Of a DNA stretch of 64,000 bases, positions 42,725 through 56,375 are shown piece after piece. The notes under the pieces are model-generated. The model did not search any database, had not been told where the DNA came from, and saw only the letters and a list, made by a program, of their open reading frames with translations. Position numbers and translations under genes: made by a program. Origin of the DNA: Aphelocoma coerulescens (taxonomy: Eukaryota; Chordata; Aves; Passeriformes; Corvidae); contig NC_091023.1 of assembly GCF_041296385.1 (NCBI RefSeq), positions 23,623,924 to 23,687,923 of the forward strand, written 5' to 3'. How positions within the stretch are numbered: position 1 is the stretch's first letter; each line of letters starts with the position of its first letter.

Positions 42725-44061
42725 GGAGTTTAATGTACCTTTTAATTAACTGAAGCCAGAAACACAGTTTACACCTTTAAAATTCTAATCCTTTAAATCA
42801 TTGCAAGTTTCGTCCTTAACTTCCAGAAATCAATAGATAAAAGTCCTGTAGCTTTCCCAAGAGCTAAATGCCTGTAATTACAGCTGGAAGGTGAGATTCC
42901 AGAGCGTGGACAAAAAGTTGTCTGGAATGTTTTGCTGCCTGTTTTTCCCCTCGGCACTCAGGGCATCGTTTCCTGCCTGGCCAGTAATGAGCAGGGCTCC
43001 AGGAGCGTTGTGTATTTTTGATTTTATTTTATTTAATGGTCTCTACAGTGATAACAATCACTTGTGCATCAAATCCAGCCTTTGCCTACTGCTTTCCTGG
43101 CTTGTTAAATGCAAGTGCACTCTCAGCTGAAGTGGTTGCAGCAATTTTAGATGTGCGCAGCTCCTGCCCGTTCTGCACTCATCACCTCGTTAGCAATATC
43201 CCAGTGTGTGAATTCCGAGCGAGGCAACTCCTCAGGCTCCTTCCCCAAGGAAAGCAGCACAGCCCTCCCACCCACGCTGCTCCCGAGATACTGTCAGGTG
43301 TCATAGTAACAGCTCAGCGAGTATCATTTCATTCTTATTCATGAATTAGTCTGACTTTAGCAGGAGGAATTGATGCACATGAGGAGAAGGAATCTTGTCC
43401 AGGACTGGAGGAATCCTTGGAGATCATCCCGCTGCATCTGTGTAAATAAATGGCTGCAGGCTAAACCTGCTCAGTCATGCAGCCTTCAGGGAACAGTTTT
43501 AGAGCTCTTGTTTCAGTAGAGGATAATTTCATTATTTTTTTTTAATCCTTAATGGCAGCATAGGAGTTCTAATAAATTAAAGGAATGGAGACTTGGAGGA
43601 GGAAGGGGGAAAAAGCCAGTCCAGTCTCCCCAAGGTGAGTAGGGGATTAAGTTGCCCCTGTGAAAAAGTCAAAAGCAAATTTCTGCTTGATACAGGGAAG
43701 GTTTTGGAAGGGGCAGCACATGCAGGGTGGGAGGCCTCTCCCTTCGGATATTTCGGGATCTGCAGCTGATTTTTAGTTCAAAGGTTTAAGTGGGGAAGAA
43801 ATAAAATCAAGTCAGCAGTTACAAAAGCACTGGAAAAGGCACATTTCCAAGGATTTCTCCCTTGAGATGGCCTGGTTGGATTTTGGTGCCCAAAAAGGTG
43901 CTGGCTCTGGCTGAAGGTTGCCCAGGAATGGGGGCATCCCCAAAGAAAGGGATCTCATCCATCCAGTCTATCTGCATCCCTATTCTGCAGGAATTCTGCT
44001 CCCTGAGATCCTCACCCTTCCATGTTTAATGGTGAACATGGGGGGGTGGTTCTACACTGAC

Positions 44062-44115
44062 CATGATGACCTTAAATCTCCTCTCCCACCTTAACAATTC
44101 CATGATTCCATTCCA
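44062..44115 (+). mobile_element. CR1 LINE 3' tail remnant
   Basis: Reads 'ccatgatgaccttaaatctc', 'ctctcccaccttaacaattc' and 'catgattccattcc', which follows the CR1 terminal pattern (gatgaccttaaggtc...ccaaccc...attctatgattct). It is short and diverged. Confidence 0.55.
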
Positions 44116-46074
44116 TCAGATTTGATAGACCTGACCAATGAATTCCAAGGGTGCAAGGCAGAGATGGATGTACTGTGGTCCTTAGGGCTGAACAAGTCTC
44201 AGTTCCCTAACTGGGAGAAAAATCCCTAAAAATCTAAACCTGTCAGCAGAAGTGGAAGCAGAAAATCCAGCGTTCTCCTCGGAGTAGGGCAGTGCTCGAG
44301 CTCTGCCTTTCACATTTTTTTAAATTCTTCCTGCAGCCTGATTTTCACAGTGCACCTCGCCAAATGTTGCCCTGGTTTTGATGTAGAATTCACTCCTGTT
44401 TTGTAGCCTTGAAAGCAATATTTGATGAGAAGAGCCTGTTCCCAAAAGAAATTCATGATCCTGAACAAAAAAAGCGAAGCAACTCTGTGAGCGAGTGTGG
44501 AGGCAAAATAGAAAGAAATAAGCAGCAAGCAAAGCTGGCAGAACAATAAACCACCTCTTGCAAAGGAGGGTGTGTACACAGAGTGCAGATCCAGGGAAAT
44601 TGTCTTTGCTGTGTGCCATTACTTTTTTCCAATGTGCTCCCTCTTTTCTTAGGAACAACATTTTCAGCCATTAGTTGGGATCTCGTCCTTCCACAACCCT
44701 TGGCTCTGAAGTAGGATCCCCTCTCTCCAGCTTGTCCTGGGTTTTTCATCAAAGGAGCTAAAACCAGGGAGGTCACTTTTTAACCTTTTTTTCTTCTGAT
44801 TTGAGTAATTTCCCTGATTGAAATCCAGCTGAAGTTTCCAGGCATTTGGATGTTCTTGGAATGTTTTAAAACTGAGAGCGATGAAATCCTCATCTGATTT
44901 AAACCAAATAGTTTGAGTGCAGTGAAGTTACTTGTCACTTATTCACTTCCAGATTTAAGGTTTTCTCTGAGTTTCCTGTTCTAACCCTGGAAAGGCAAGT
45001 GTAAGCCCAGAGAAGAACCTGGTGTTTGCAGGGATTTTCTTCCCAGGATTGTGCTGTCCCCAAGGTTTGATAGTGATTAATTCAGAGTAAGGAAGTGCTG
45101 ACCCCCAACTTGATCTCCCACTTGTACCAACCCATCCCTGTGTATTGGGGAAGCCACATGCAAATGGAATTATCAGCTGAGCTGGATCCTTGATTGGATT
45201 AGGTGGTGTCAAAACATTAATCACGGCAATCATGGATCTTTTCCTGTTCAACTAAAAAAAAAAAAGGAAAAAAAATATTTTATGTGTCTTTGGATATGAA
45301 AAACCCCCCACTATTCTAGCACTGTTTTACTCTAATTTCCTCTTTGAATCAGAAGGGCAAGAAATCTCTGTAGACAACCTCATTTCCTCCATTTTCCAGC
45401 TTAATACCTGTTCTGGATAAATTTGGGGAAAGTAATCGAGGATTCAGTGCTTGCTTAAACTGACAGAAATGTTTTAAGAGGTACTTTCTCTAAAAACTCC
45501 AGCTCTAATTCTTGCTCTGCCAGGAACTTTGCTATTCATTAAGGAGCAAGGTCAGATTGTAGGAAGAAAACAATGAGCTGTTTTCCAAGCTCAGAGGCAG
45601 CTTTTGCTCAGGAGATGTTGCTCTCTGCAGTATCTGCTTGAGTGTTTGTCATCTCATTTCTCCTGGAAAATATTTTGTCACTAGAAAATGGGCTGTATTC
45701 AAAGCAATTTACATATCTTACTGCAATAATGTTACTATATTGGCTCATCCTCAAGTTTAAGTCAATCTGCAAAATATCCTCTTGTAGAATAATTTGCATG
45801 TGTAATTTGCCAGACCAAATCCTGCAGAGATTTGAGTCACGCTGAATTCAGGAGCACTATTCAGGTTTACATATGCTTTTGAAAAAATAAATCCTAAGTG
45901 CAGAGTTGTTTACAAGGTCAAAGCCTGGTTTTTTGCCAGTATCATGTAAACTTCAAAGCAAATAAAATCTCCTGCGAGAACATATTTGCAGAGTAACATG
46001 ACAATGGGTAATGTCAAATATGTGTTCAGTAATTCAGAGCCATTTTAGCATCAGTGCCATGGATATAAGAGCCA

Positions 46075-46202
46075 TGGGATCATGGAATGGTTTGGATTGG
46101 AAGGGATGCTCAAGTTCATCTCATTCCAAACCACCTTCCACTATGCCAGGTTGCTCCAAGCTCCATCCAGCCTGGCCTTGGACACTTCCAGCCACGGGGA
46201 GT
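46075..46202 (-). mobile_element. CR1 LINE 3' fragment
   Basis: Antisense tail: 'gggatcatggaatggtttgg', 'attggaagggatgctcaag', 'ccaccttccactatgccagg' and 'catccagcctggccttggac'. The 'gggcagggac' box is missing, so an internal deletion is likely. Confidence 0.9.
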
Positions 46203-49200
46203 CAGTGGTTTATATGAAGCAAAGCAAGCTGAGGAGAGTTAATTAATTAAGCCAAAGACTTAAAGAATAGAACTTGAAAGTACTCTTGTTCCTTTTCCCA
46301 GAGCTGTATCTTATCTCTTCTGTCTGTGTTTTCTCTGATAATTTTTTACAGCTCTCCTGTGTTATTGCCTTAATGACTTTAGGACCTCAATTACACGCAG
46401 AGTAGATGCTTGATGCTTTCTAAGTGGTGAAAAATTATCCTTGCTCTGAGAAACTCTAACTCTGAGTCAGATAATTAAAATAATCCAATGGCACAGGGAA
46501 ATGAAACAAGCAGTTCTCACCCCCCAGGTGTGTACCTGGGGTGGGAGAGATCAGCAGCAGGGGTTGAGCTGCAGGGTGGGAGCACAGGGGGTTTGGCTGA
46601 GCTCTGTGGGGTCACAGAGGACGAGGAGGCAGCGATGGTTGTTCTGGAGGTGACAGAAAGATGTATCTGCCACTGCTGCAGAGCACAGGGACCTTCCCTT
46701 TTGACTGCCTGATGCTCTCACAAAACATTTTCTTCTCCATATCAGTTAAACTTAATTTCAAACCTGAGGAGTTTCAGGCAGAGGCCAATTTTTAAAAAAT
46801 TGATCTGCTGTAGCGATGGCCTTTTGTGCCTCACAGGAATGGAAAGCCATTGCTGCACACCTGCCCCAAATCAGCTGGGCAGGGCTGAGGTGCAAACAGG
46901 ACACAGCTTTGCTTGGCCCTGGGACTGAGGCCTGATTATTTCTGTCCTCAGGGCTCGAAATTAAACCTTTATGCTCCTGAAAAAAGAAAATTCCCACCCT
47001 CCCACAACTTCTAGTCCGAGGAGATGGCGATGTATTGGACTTGAAACCAGTGCCACCTTTATGCACAGAAAAGCTTCTTTGCTCAATTTCAGAAGTTTCT
47101 AACCCATTATTTATGGCATTCTCTTCCTTTAAAGCTTGAGCAAGCTCGGATTTAAAACAGGCAGAGTGACAATGAATGCTTGTAAAAAGGCCACAAATAA
47201 TGTTTTTGTACAGAGCTGGCACACGCAGGCTGGGTCATCCATCACTGAGTCACACCGTGTTTGTCGTGCCTCCCACCAGTGACAATGGCCTTATCTCCAA
47301 CTCATCCCGATTAAAAGCTTTCCAGATGTCCTATCGTATATTTCCAGTGCTTTTAATGTCACAATATTTCTCAGGTTTAGATTGGATTGCTTTTAGCCTA
47401 AAGCTGTTTTGTTCACGTTCCCCTGCTCAGCTGGTGATGGAGTGAGGAATGGGTTTGCATTTGCAGGGTAAAGGATGGGCTGAGCCACAGCCCTGTGCTG
47501 ACTAAGGGGGATCTCCCAGGCTGCTTCTGACTTCTTTTGCTCTGGGAAGGAAGGAAAAGGGCACAGGACAGAGCAATTCCTTGTGGGAGCCATGCAGGAC
47601 AAGATTATCACGAATCCTATGTAATATATTAGTTACAAACGCAGAGCTCTGAACTCTGTTACAGAAGAGGTTGCAAAGTAAACAAAAATGTCAGGTAAAT
47701 TGAGACAGAAATGAGCATTTCTTAAGGTCTTGTAATCCCATTAAACTGAAACCTTATTCCCTCCATTAATTTCTTCCAAAGGCAGCCCTGACAGCCCAGT
47801 GAGCGCTGCTCGCCTGTTGTGGCCCTTGGTGCATTAATCACATTGTTTTTCATGTTAGGCTTATCTGTGTCCTTGTTTTAGTCATTATTTTTCAAGGCAA
47901 ACCTGCTTTAACGCCAACCAGTGGGGAGGTGTGATGCTGTTTCCTGGGTAGTTGTGCATGTTAATCCTTTCCAAGGCTTTTGGGAACAGTTAATGTGTCA
48001 GTGATGGGGATTCACATGGGACAGTGTTGCAACAGCAGCCAGAGACAGCCATTAACAGAGGAAAGTTAAATATTTTAAGTGGTGTTCAGTATTCCCAGTG
48101 CCTAAATCTGGGTTACTTTTGCTTAAGCTTTAGGAGAAGAGCAGAGTTGTGTGTGGGCCTCGACTTTTTCCCACAAGACCAGTGAGTTCCTGACTGATCT
48201 CAACAGAAACTTTGGAAAACTTGATTGAATTAAAAATATATTTATCTCTGAAACTTAACATGCTCAGGCACTGATCCAAAGCCCATTAAAGCAAATGGGA
48301 AGAGTCCCACTGGTTTTATTCCCTTTCAGAGAATAAAATGCCTTTAGGACAGGGCAGGTGATAAACAGCAGGATGGGTTTGGGGCAGGATTCTCCCAAGA
48401 GCTGCTGAGATGCTTTTAAAATCCCCCCAATGTGATTGACATTCATACTCTGGGTTAAGGCATTAGAGAGATCCTATTTCTTTGTATCCCACTTGCCCAG
48501 CAATAAATAAGATCCCCATGAAAGGGAATAAATATGTTGTGGCAGTTCTTTGAATGGAGGAAAAGGAGCTGCGGGTGTTGGCGATCCTTTTGAAGTGGAA
48601 TTCTAGCTCAATATCTGAAAGCATTTCTAAAGGAAAGTTTGACTTGGCTCTCCAAGGTTCAGCAAAAAAAAAAAATTTCTTACTCTTTAAATTTTTGCCA
48701 GGCCTTTTAGTCTTCTTGACTTAGAAATTCCGAAGGGGGGCACTACGCAATTGTGAGCCCAGGTTCGTGTTTGCCATGAGAGCCACTCTCTACTTGCTGC
48801 AAAATGTTTCTCAATATTTAAAATAATGTATGGGCTTGGCTTTGTGTGTAAGAGTGATACAGCTTTTGTGGATATAACATTTGCTGCTCAGATCAGGGAA
48901 ATGAGACAATCACTGAGCTTGTTTCTCAGGAGAAAGAAACTCTCTTATTCACTGTGTCCATGAGTGGGGTATTTAAAGGAATGTGTTCCTTAAGCCAAAT
49001 GATACTTGATAAAAAAGCCCTAAATATGAATTTTAACTTTCCTTGGTATGGATTTTTGTGGGATTAGATCTGGCACCCATTCAGATACAGAAGTTTTCAT
49101 TAGAAGGCTGATTTACACCCAGTCCTGCTCCAGGTCAGAGATAACTCTCCCAAAAGATGTCGGCAACTTCCTTCCATGAGTAAAGACACGGAGCAATAAA

Positions 49201-49371
49201 ACTTCAGAAAAGTCAGTAGTTTTATCTAATTTTCTCAGGCAAGAGCAGTACTTTGAAGATAAATCACTTCCCTGGCTCCAATAATTTAATTGGTTTCAGT
49301 CATCTGGCAGGGAAAAAGTGCAATAAACAGTGTGATAATGCCAAGTGTGTGATAGCAGAGCTCTGCTTTTG
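46203..49371. other. Intergenic region, no gene seen
   Basis: Unique-looking sequence. A 154-codon minus-strand frame (46758-47222) has no family resemblance. No RNA gene or mobile element is recognised. Confidence 0.55.
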
Positions 49372-49660
49372 CTGGACACTGGCTCTGTCCCCATGCTGGA
49401 CACTGGCTCTGTCCCTGTGCTGGACACTGGCTCTGTCCCTGCTGGACACTGGCTCTGTCCCCATGCTGGACACTGGTTCTATCCCTGCTGGACACTGGTT
49501 CTATCCCTGCTGGACACTGGCTCTGTCCCTGTGCTGGACACTGGCTCTGTCCCCGTGCTGGACACTGGCTCTATCCCTGCTGGACACTGGCTCTGTCCCC
49601 ATGCTGGACACTGGCTCTGTCCCTGCTGGACACTGGTTTTGTCCCCGTGCTGGACACTGG
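49372..49660. repeat. Minisatellite, 22/24-bp units, 12 full copies plus a partial
   Basis: Units begin ctggacactgg and end in ctctgtccctg (22 bp) or ctctgtccccatg, ccccgtg or ccctgtg (24 bp). By hand the unit lengths run 24,24,22,24,22,22,24,24,22,24,22,24, then an 11-bp partial at 49650. Variants ttctatcc and ttttgtcc mark subsets. Mixed lengths not divisible by three shift the frame, so the long open frames on both strands here are artefacts. Confidence 0.97.
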
Positions 49661-49914
49661 GCAGTTGGGGCTGCATCTCCTTGGGGCTCTTCATCCTCCT
49701 CGGTGCTGCTCCAGTTCTCAAAATGGGGCATTGGGGACAAAGGACAAGCACTTAAAAGCAGCTTTGAGATGATGGTGAGTATCTCCTGTTCTTGTTTGTC
49801 CTGTGCAAGGGGTTTCCTGCTACTGCTATAAATTGCAGCAGATTATTATTTTAAAGTGTTTTTCACATGGTAATAATCACAAATCAACGTGGCAAATAAC
49901 TCTAAATAAAGGGG
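49661..49914. other. Intergenic spacer
   Basis: Short unique-looking stretch between the minisatellite and a CR1 fragment. Nothing is recognised. Confidence 0.5.
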
Positions 49915-50048
49915 TTGGCTCTTCTCTCAGGCAACCAGAGATGGAACAAGAGGAAACAGCCTCGAGCTGTAGCAGGGGAGGATCGGGTTGGACACCAGGA
50001 GGAATTTCTTCCTGGGAAGGGTGGTCAGGCATTGGCAGACATTAGTTC
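49915..50048 (+). mobile_element. CR1 LINE internal fragment, older subfamily
   Basis: Reads 'ctcaggcaaccagagatgga', 'acaagaggaaacagcctcga', 'gctgtagcaggggaggatcg' and 'gaatttcttcctgggaaggg', which matches the part of the CR1 3' region that encodes the ORF2 end in other subfamilies. No 3' tail follows. Confidence 0.75.
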
Positions 50049-51253
50049 AATCCAGTTGGCACAGGGAATCTGGAGCTGCCCTGAGCATCCCAAACCAAGA
50101 ACTTGGTCCTTATGGACTGTGTTTTGTGGCCAGGCATGAGCAGGTAGGGGAGGATCTGAACCCAGGTGTGTACAAACTGTACCCATGAGCTCCTCACTAA
50201 AATTCCTGTGAGGATGAAACATTTGTCCTATCACAAGAGATTTCTGGTGTCAGATTCTGGTCCCATGTCAGAAACTGGCTGTAGCTCCATTCTTTTCTCA
50301 GCCCTCCCTAAAATGTGTTCTCTACTGTCTTGTTTCAGCCACGTAAGTCAGGCAGTGAAAGATTAAAAAATTACTTCAGAAGGCAATCCTACAGTTTTTG
50401 ATAACACTTTTAAAATGTGTGCAACCCGCATAGAACAATGAATTCATGTTTTAAAAGCAGGACTATTTCCATCTCAAAAGGGAATCTTAGAATGGCAATA
50501 AATCTGTTTTAATTGGTTTAATCATTTTAATACAATCTTAACAGGTACAGTCACAGATTTGCACTTGGAATAAAAAGTATTCAGCACATTGAATGCTGCT
50601 TTAAACCACATTTTCCTACCACAGCCCTTTCTAAACTCCCCCAAAAAAATTAAGTTACTGAGGGACAACCTGGCTTTTGTCAAGTACTGATTGTGCAAAG
50701 GTTTATGATGCAAATCTGGTCACTCTGGCAGGTGATTTGTAGCTGTTACAATTTGTTTCCCCCATCATTAGAAATATTTAAACATCCAAGTTGCAGGAAG
50801 CACAGGGCTGCTGTGAGTGCTGCCAGGTGTCCTGCAGCCAGGCCCTGGCACAGAGGGCTCTCCTCAGGCTGCCTGTTGGTACAAGATGGTGTGAGCAGAG
50901 CACTCCCTGCAGGAGGCCACCACGCTGAATGAATTCACATCCTGCAAAGGTTGTAAAAATGAGTCTCAGAAGAATAGAGCAAGACGAGCAGGCAGCTGAA
51001 GAGAGGGGAAAATAAGCTGTAATAAACTGAACTGCTGATTGAGAGGCATAAAGCAGCTTCACTGTAATGCTGGGGACATCAGTGGGGGTGCTCTGGAACT
51101 GCAGCTGGTTCAGGCTTCACAAATAAAAAATTAGAATCAAATAGCTGAAGATTTCAAAATAGGAATGTTCTCAATAAAAACAGCCAAACATGCAGGTGAT
51201 TTAAAAACCCCACCTGTGTCTCCAACATGCTGCCCACACTGATCCTGCCTCCC
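50049..51253. other. Intergenic region, no gene seen
   Basis: No recognised gene or repeat apart from a 12-bp piece, tgctgcccacac near 51230, that is the reverse complement of the 5' motif of the longer CR1 copies. Confidence 0.5.
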
Positions 51254-51755
51254 TGTGAGACCCCACCTGCAGAGCTGCCCCCAGCTCTGGGTCCCAGCAC
51301 TGGAAGGGAGTCCAGCACCAGGATGAGCAGAGGAATGCAGCAGCTCTGCTCTAAGGCTGGGGGAATTGGGATTGTTCAGCCTGGAGAGGAGAAATCTTTG
51401 AGGTGACTTTATTGCAGCCTTTCAGTACCTGAAAGGAGCTGACAGAAGAGATGGAAAAGGACAATTTACAAGGGGCTGGAGTGACAGTACACAGGGAATG
51501 GCTTCCCACTGACAGAGAGCAGGGTTAGATGGGATATTGGGGAAAAAATCCTCCCTGGGAGCTTGGGCAGGCCCTGGCACAGGGTGCCCAGAGCAGCTGT
51601 GGCTGCCCCTGGATCCTGGCAGTGCCCAAGGCCAGGCTGGACATTGGGGCTTGGAGCAGCCTGGGACAGTGGAAGGTGTCCCTGCTGTGGCAGGGGTTAG
51701 AACTGTATTATCTTTAATGCCCCTTCCAACCCAAACCATTCTGGGATTCTGTGAA
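51254..51755 (+). mobile_element. CR1 LINE, 5'-truncated copy (about 500 bp)
   Basis: Sense copy from 'ctgtgagaccccacctgcag' via 'ttcagcctggagaggagaaa', 'acagggaatggcttcccact' and 'ctgggacagtggaaggtgtc' to 'ccaacccaaaccattctggg' plus attctgtg. The 3' octamer end is intact. Confidence 0.94.
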
Positions 51756-54700
51756 CATGTCAGCTCCAGACATCAATTTATTAAAGAACCAAAAGATCTC
51801 ACTGCTACACTATTTTTAGACTGCTTTTTTTTTTTCATGTGTTGCTTTTGAAATTAATTTCATTGGGTATTACCCTTTGAAGAAACCCATCAGGTTAACA
51901 GACAGATTTGCCATGCTTATGCTGAGCTGTGTTTTAATTTTTTTGAGTACTCCCTGAGCCTGTTTGTGATGGTGAGTGCATTGTAGGGGTGGGAATGAAC
52001 TCGGTCATAAATCACTGCACAAGTCTGAGTTGCAAGAGGATGGATTAGGTCTTAATGCTGAAGGGGTGGCTTCGTTTTGTTTTCCACTCTACACATGCAG
52101 GGTCGATAGTGGCCTCAGCAGCCATCAGGTTTGTAGGAGGGCTCTGAGTGGGGAGAGGATATGAAGACCATCATGTCTGTCTTTCTGGCTAGCTGCTCAT
52201 CTTGAGGGTCACATCTGGGGGAATTTCACTCAGGGGTTGCTGGCATGCAGGCAGAGAGAAAAAACAAGTGGGAGGAGGGGGAAAGGAGAGGTTTTCTCTC
52301 ATGTTTTTTTCACACACTCTTGTCTTTCATTCCGTTCTGTATCCCCCTGCTGAGGTTTGCCATGGAGTGACAAGGCAGCCTCCGTGGTGTGAACCTGACA
52401 GGAATGTTGCCAGTTTTCACAGACATCTAATTTCCTTACCCATCACCTTCCCAAAGCTTGCTCTAAGGGGCTGTTTGGGAGGAGAGAGCGTTATTGATCC
52501 CTCTCAACTTTGTGTTTCATTAAAACAGAGCTCTGGGCACAGAGCCAGCCCTCAGCACAGCCCTGCTCTCCACACAGCAGCCGTGCCACGAGCTCCAGGG
52601 GACTCTGGATGTGTTTTGGGGCTGGATAATGACCCCATCACGCAGCTGCTTTATGTTCCTCACATGCAGGTGATGATACCAGGAGTGGTTTTTGGGGGGT
52701 GAGGAATTCTCCCTGCTCCAGCCGCTTTTGTCTGACACATCATTAAAAAAACCCAAAAAAGTTTACATTTAGTCTTGCCAATGTCCTCCACCTTCAAGAA
52801 GGATTCATCATGAAGGGATGGTATTTCCATAGCAACAAGGGATTTTTTTTCAGAGAACTGGTGAATTTCCAAGGCACAAAAGCTTGTTCGGAGCCCAGAA
52901 GTACCTGGATGGAAAACAAAACAGATGGTAAATCCTCTACAGTTTCTGGGTTTTTTTTCAGAATAATTTTTTTGCCAGTTATTCCCCACTCTCCCCCATG
53001 CCCTAAATGTTTGCTTTGCAATGAATTTATGATCCATGACGGATTCAAGGCGCTGCCCAGTGGGATTGGAATACAGCAGCACCGTGGCCTGTTCTCATGA
53101 ACAGCTGATCTGGAAGGGACAGGGACTCCAAGCTGCTCAGAAAACATCAGGGATTTTCTTTCGATTCCCAGCCCTCGGAAATATTTCTTAATGTTGTCAT
53201 GCAGAACGATATTTTATAAAGCTTGGGGAATTGGGGTACTGGGAACTCACCAAGCAAAAACTCCCTGTCTTGGAAATGTCTTTTAAGGATGGACCTGGCC
53301 ATGCTGCAACCTGAAAAGTGACTCTCAGCAGGGAATTTCCTGAGGTGCTGCATTTTTCCCAGAGAGCAAGAACTGGTATTTTAATATAAATGGGCGTTCT
53401 CCACATTTATCAAATGTTAGTTATTGCTTTCATCATCATCATCAATTACTGGGTAAAACTTTTTGCCTCTATTCGAGCCATTTTTCTCCCAAGCATTGGA
53501 ATTACCAGATGTTGCAACAGTCCCAAAAAGAGGAGGAGCTCAGCTTAGGCCAAACACTTCAGCTGTGGAAGTGGTAGGGCAAAGGAAATACAGCTCAACT
53601 GAGCCTGGCTTAATGAAGTTCAGGAGGAAGAAGAGAAAAAGTCTTAAGTAATGTTTATGTTTAAAATTTTACTTCTTTCCACTATCTTTTGTTGTTTGTC
53701 CCAGTGTAAAAATAGAAGGCTTAACAAAGAAATTGTGAGGATGTCCATGGTTGTTCTGCTAATTGAATTAAAAACAAAGAATTGGAACAACCTCCAGCTC
53801 CAGGACACCTAGGACTGCTGGGCCCTAAAAGTTGCCCCCAATTTTGTGTTACACCTTGGAAATGTCAATTTTGCCTTTAAGTTAATTTCTGCTTTAGTTT
53901 TCTGGTCCTTAATCTATTTTTCAACTTTTAAAGTTGAACAATGATTTAGTACATCCATCAAGGATATAAGGAAGGAATTGGAGGTAATTTCACTTTATTT
54001 TTATGATGGAGTTTGCCAGTATCAAATTTTCATTTGTAACCAGCACATTTTCAGTTGTGAACCCCTTTCCTTGAGCATCTCCACCGTCACTTAGATGTCC
54101 ATTATTTTATGTCATTTTATGTCTTCCATTTGCAAAAAGGGTGCTGAGAGGAGACAGGAGATTCCCCACGCCCTTCCACACTACCATTAATGACAAAATG
54201 CCTTTAATGAAGAAAAAATCTGCTGTTTTCTGATGTGAAGACTGGAGCTATTTCTTAAATTACGAGTTGCAATAAATGGCAGATCATTTGTAGGATACGT
54301 AAAAAGAAGAGAAAAGAAATTCCTGGTTTTACTGATTCCACAATTTCTGGTTTTATTAGGGTTTTCAGAGATGAATTATCATCTCTGAAAGAGAAAAGTC
54401 TTGAGTAAGGACAAGCATTTAGAGAACACTGTAGCAGCTGGACTGTAATATCCATGATGTGTTTAGATTTCTCTTGTTCAAATAAATAATAAGTGTAGGT
54501 AAGGTCAGCTTAATTGATAAGAAAAATGGAATTGTTAATGTTCTGTGACATTACCTATCACTGTGGTATTTTTTAATGCCAAGGCCATTTAGTAACTGAT
54601 GAAAACCCAAAGTTCACAGTAATGATTAACATTAAATAAATTTTCCTTTCCTCTGAATATGTAGGCTCCATGCTTTTTTGGGAATGCTGAAAAAGATCAC

Positions 54701-56149
54701 TGGGTGTGAGATATATAAAACTAAAAGGGTCTAATTTCTGAAATTAAAATCTCATTATTAATAGTTAAGTACAGTTTTTATTCATTAAGTGGTAAAAAAA
54801 GATGAGAAACTTAAATGTCAGAGTAAGAATTCTGTTTCTGTAGCAGCTTGTTTTTGGCCATGCAATAATTGTCTGCTCCTCTTATTGTAGCTCTCACAGA
54901 GATGCATTTGAAATCCATATTGATTAATTCATGCATGCTGTGACTTGGTATCTAATTCTTTCCTTTGTCAGCTTGCTGGAATTGGAAGAAAATATCTGAT
55001 CTTATTCCTCTGCTGGAATGATTTTTACATGAATTTTTAACAGCAAGATCTTCACTTGTATTTACTTGCAGGACCATTGTTTTAGTCCCTACCTCTGGCA
55101 TGCCAGCAGAGATGATTAATTCCTATTGCTTTTTGGGACAACAAAAGGACTCCAGTGAAGCTCTTCTAAATTGGAAGCATTTTTTCCCCGTGGTTTTTTT
55201 GTTCTTAATCCAGCAGCTGGTTGGTATTTGCTTGTTTATTTGTTAATTTTTTGCAGTCACAAGGTGAATCCTTTCCTTCTTTATCTGCAGGATTGTCAGC
55301 AAATTCCTGATGGATGCTTCTGCCTTTGCTTGGTAATGATCCAACAACCAGACTGCAACATTTGCACTATAAAGGCATTTTTGTTCATAGCCAAATATTG
55401 AACATATGTTAATTGCTCCCCTAAAATTCTGCTGGAGCCATGGCCAAGGGTGTGATTTGAGCAGTCCTTATGTAGTTGTGAGACAGGGAGTACATTTTTT
55501 TGGGGATTTGATGTGGAAAGAGGTCTCACCTGTGCGGTACCGGTGTCTACAATGATTGCATTCAACTATGGCATCCTGTCAGTAGTTTTTTTGTGAAAAG
55601 CACAGCAGGAATTCCATCTGGGAAAGAGCTCTGGCATCTCCAGCAGAATTCAGGCAGAACTGAGAAACTTTAAATCCATAATTGTATTGTAAAATCACAG
55701 AAACCCAGCTCTGATGCTGGGACATCAAAAATGTTGGAGACCTCTTCCGTTGAGATGATCCAGGGATAAAGTTTTCCCCTTTTTTGGAGGGATATGGAGT
55801 AGAGTATGTGAGAAGTGGATATATTTACAGTTGTAGTTCTTAAAATAAAATCAAAAAAGGAATTCTTGCATAGAATGAAAGAATTTGCAGTCAATGCTTC
55901 AGATGAATTTCCTGAAATGTTTTCCTCTCCCATCCATTGTCACTGCCTTTAAATGGCTTGTCCAGAGCTCCAGGTTCCACTCAAGGAGCTCTGTGCCAAC
56001 ACGGAAATGAACATTGCTCTTACTAAATTCATGGAGGAGAGAAAGCTTTTCAAAGTTTATATCTTGCAAACTTGTACAGAACTAATAAAAGTCATTTCTC
56101 CAGACATTCTGAATTCTGAAGGCCTGAAGTAAGAAATTCAAGAATTTCA
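51756..56149. other. Intergenic region, no gene seen
   Basis: No recognised exon on either strand. There is a short (CAT)n at about 53430-53445. Several open frames of 60-170 codons overlap in different frames and share no domain. Confidence 0.55.
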
Positions 56150-56375
56150 GAGAATCCCAGAATGGTTTGGGTTGGAAGAGACCTCAAAGATCATCTCCAG
56201 CCCCTGCCATGGGCAGGGACACCTTCCACTGTCCCAGGCTGCTCCAAGCCCCAATGTCCAGCCTGGCCTTGGGCACTGCCAGGGATCCAGGGGCAGCCAC
56301 AGCTGCTCTGGGCACCCTGTGCCAGGGCCTGCCCACCCTCCCAGGGAGGAATTTTTCCCCAATATCCCATCTCAC
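56150..56375 (-). mobile_element. CR1 LINE 3' fragment
   Basis: Antisense: 'cagagaatcccagaatggtt', 'gggttggaagagacctcaaa', 'gatcatctccagcccctgcc' and 'gggcagccacagctgctctg', ending near 'ccccaatatcccatctcacc'. It closely resembles the 32.6-kb copy. Confidence 0.95.

Larger units (their letters stand above)
39958..46074. other. Intergenic region, no gene seen
   Basis: Six kilobases without a recognised exon. It contains a 30-T run at 42694-42723 and a probable short CR1 tail near 44062-44115, both listed separately. Confidence 0.55.

Noticed and set aside
48755..48776. tRNA B-box-like string aggttcgtgttt
   Set aside because: No matching A box upstream and no cloverleaf stems could be formed.
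49253..49831. 192-codon frame with repeated LDTGS-type peptides
   Set aside because: It is a translation of the 22/24-bp minisatellite. Unit lengths not divisible by three make the reading arbitrary.
52202..52702. 166-codon plus-strand frame
   Set aside because: No recognisable motif or composition bias, and overlapped by equally long frames on the other strand.
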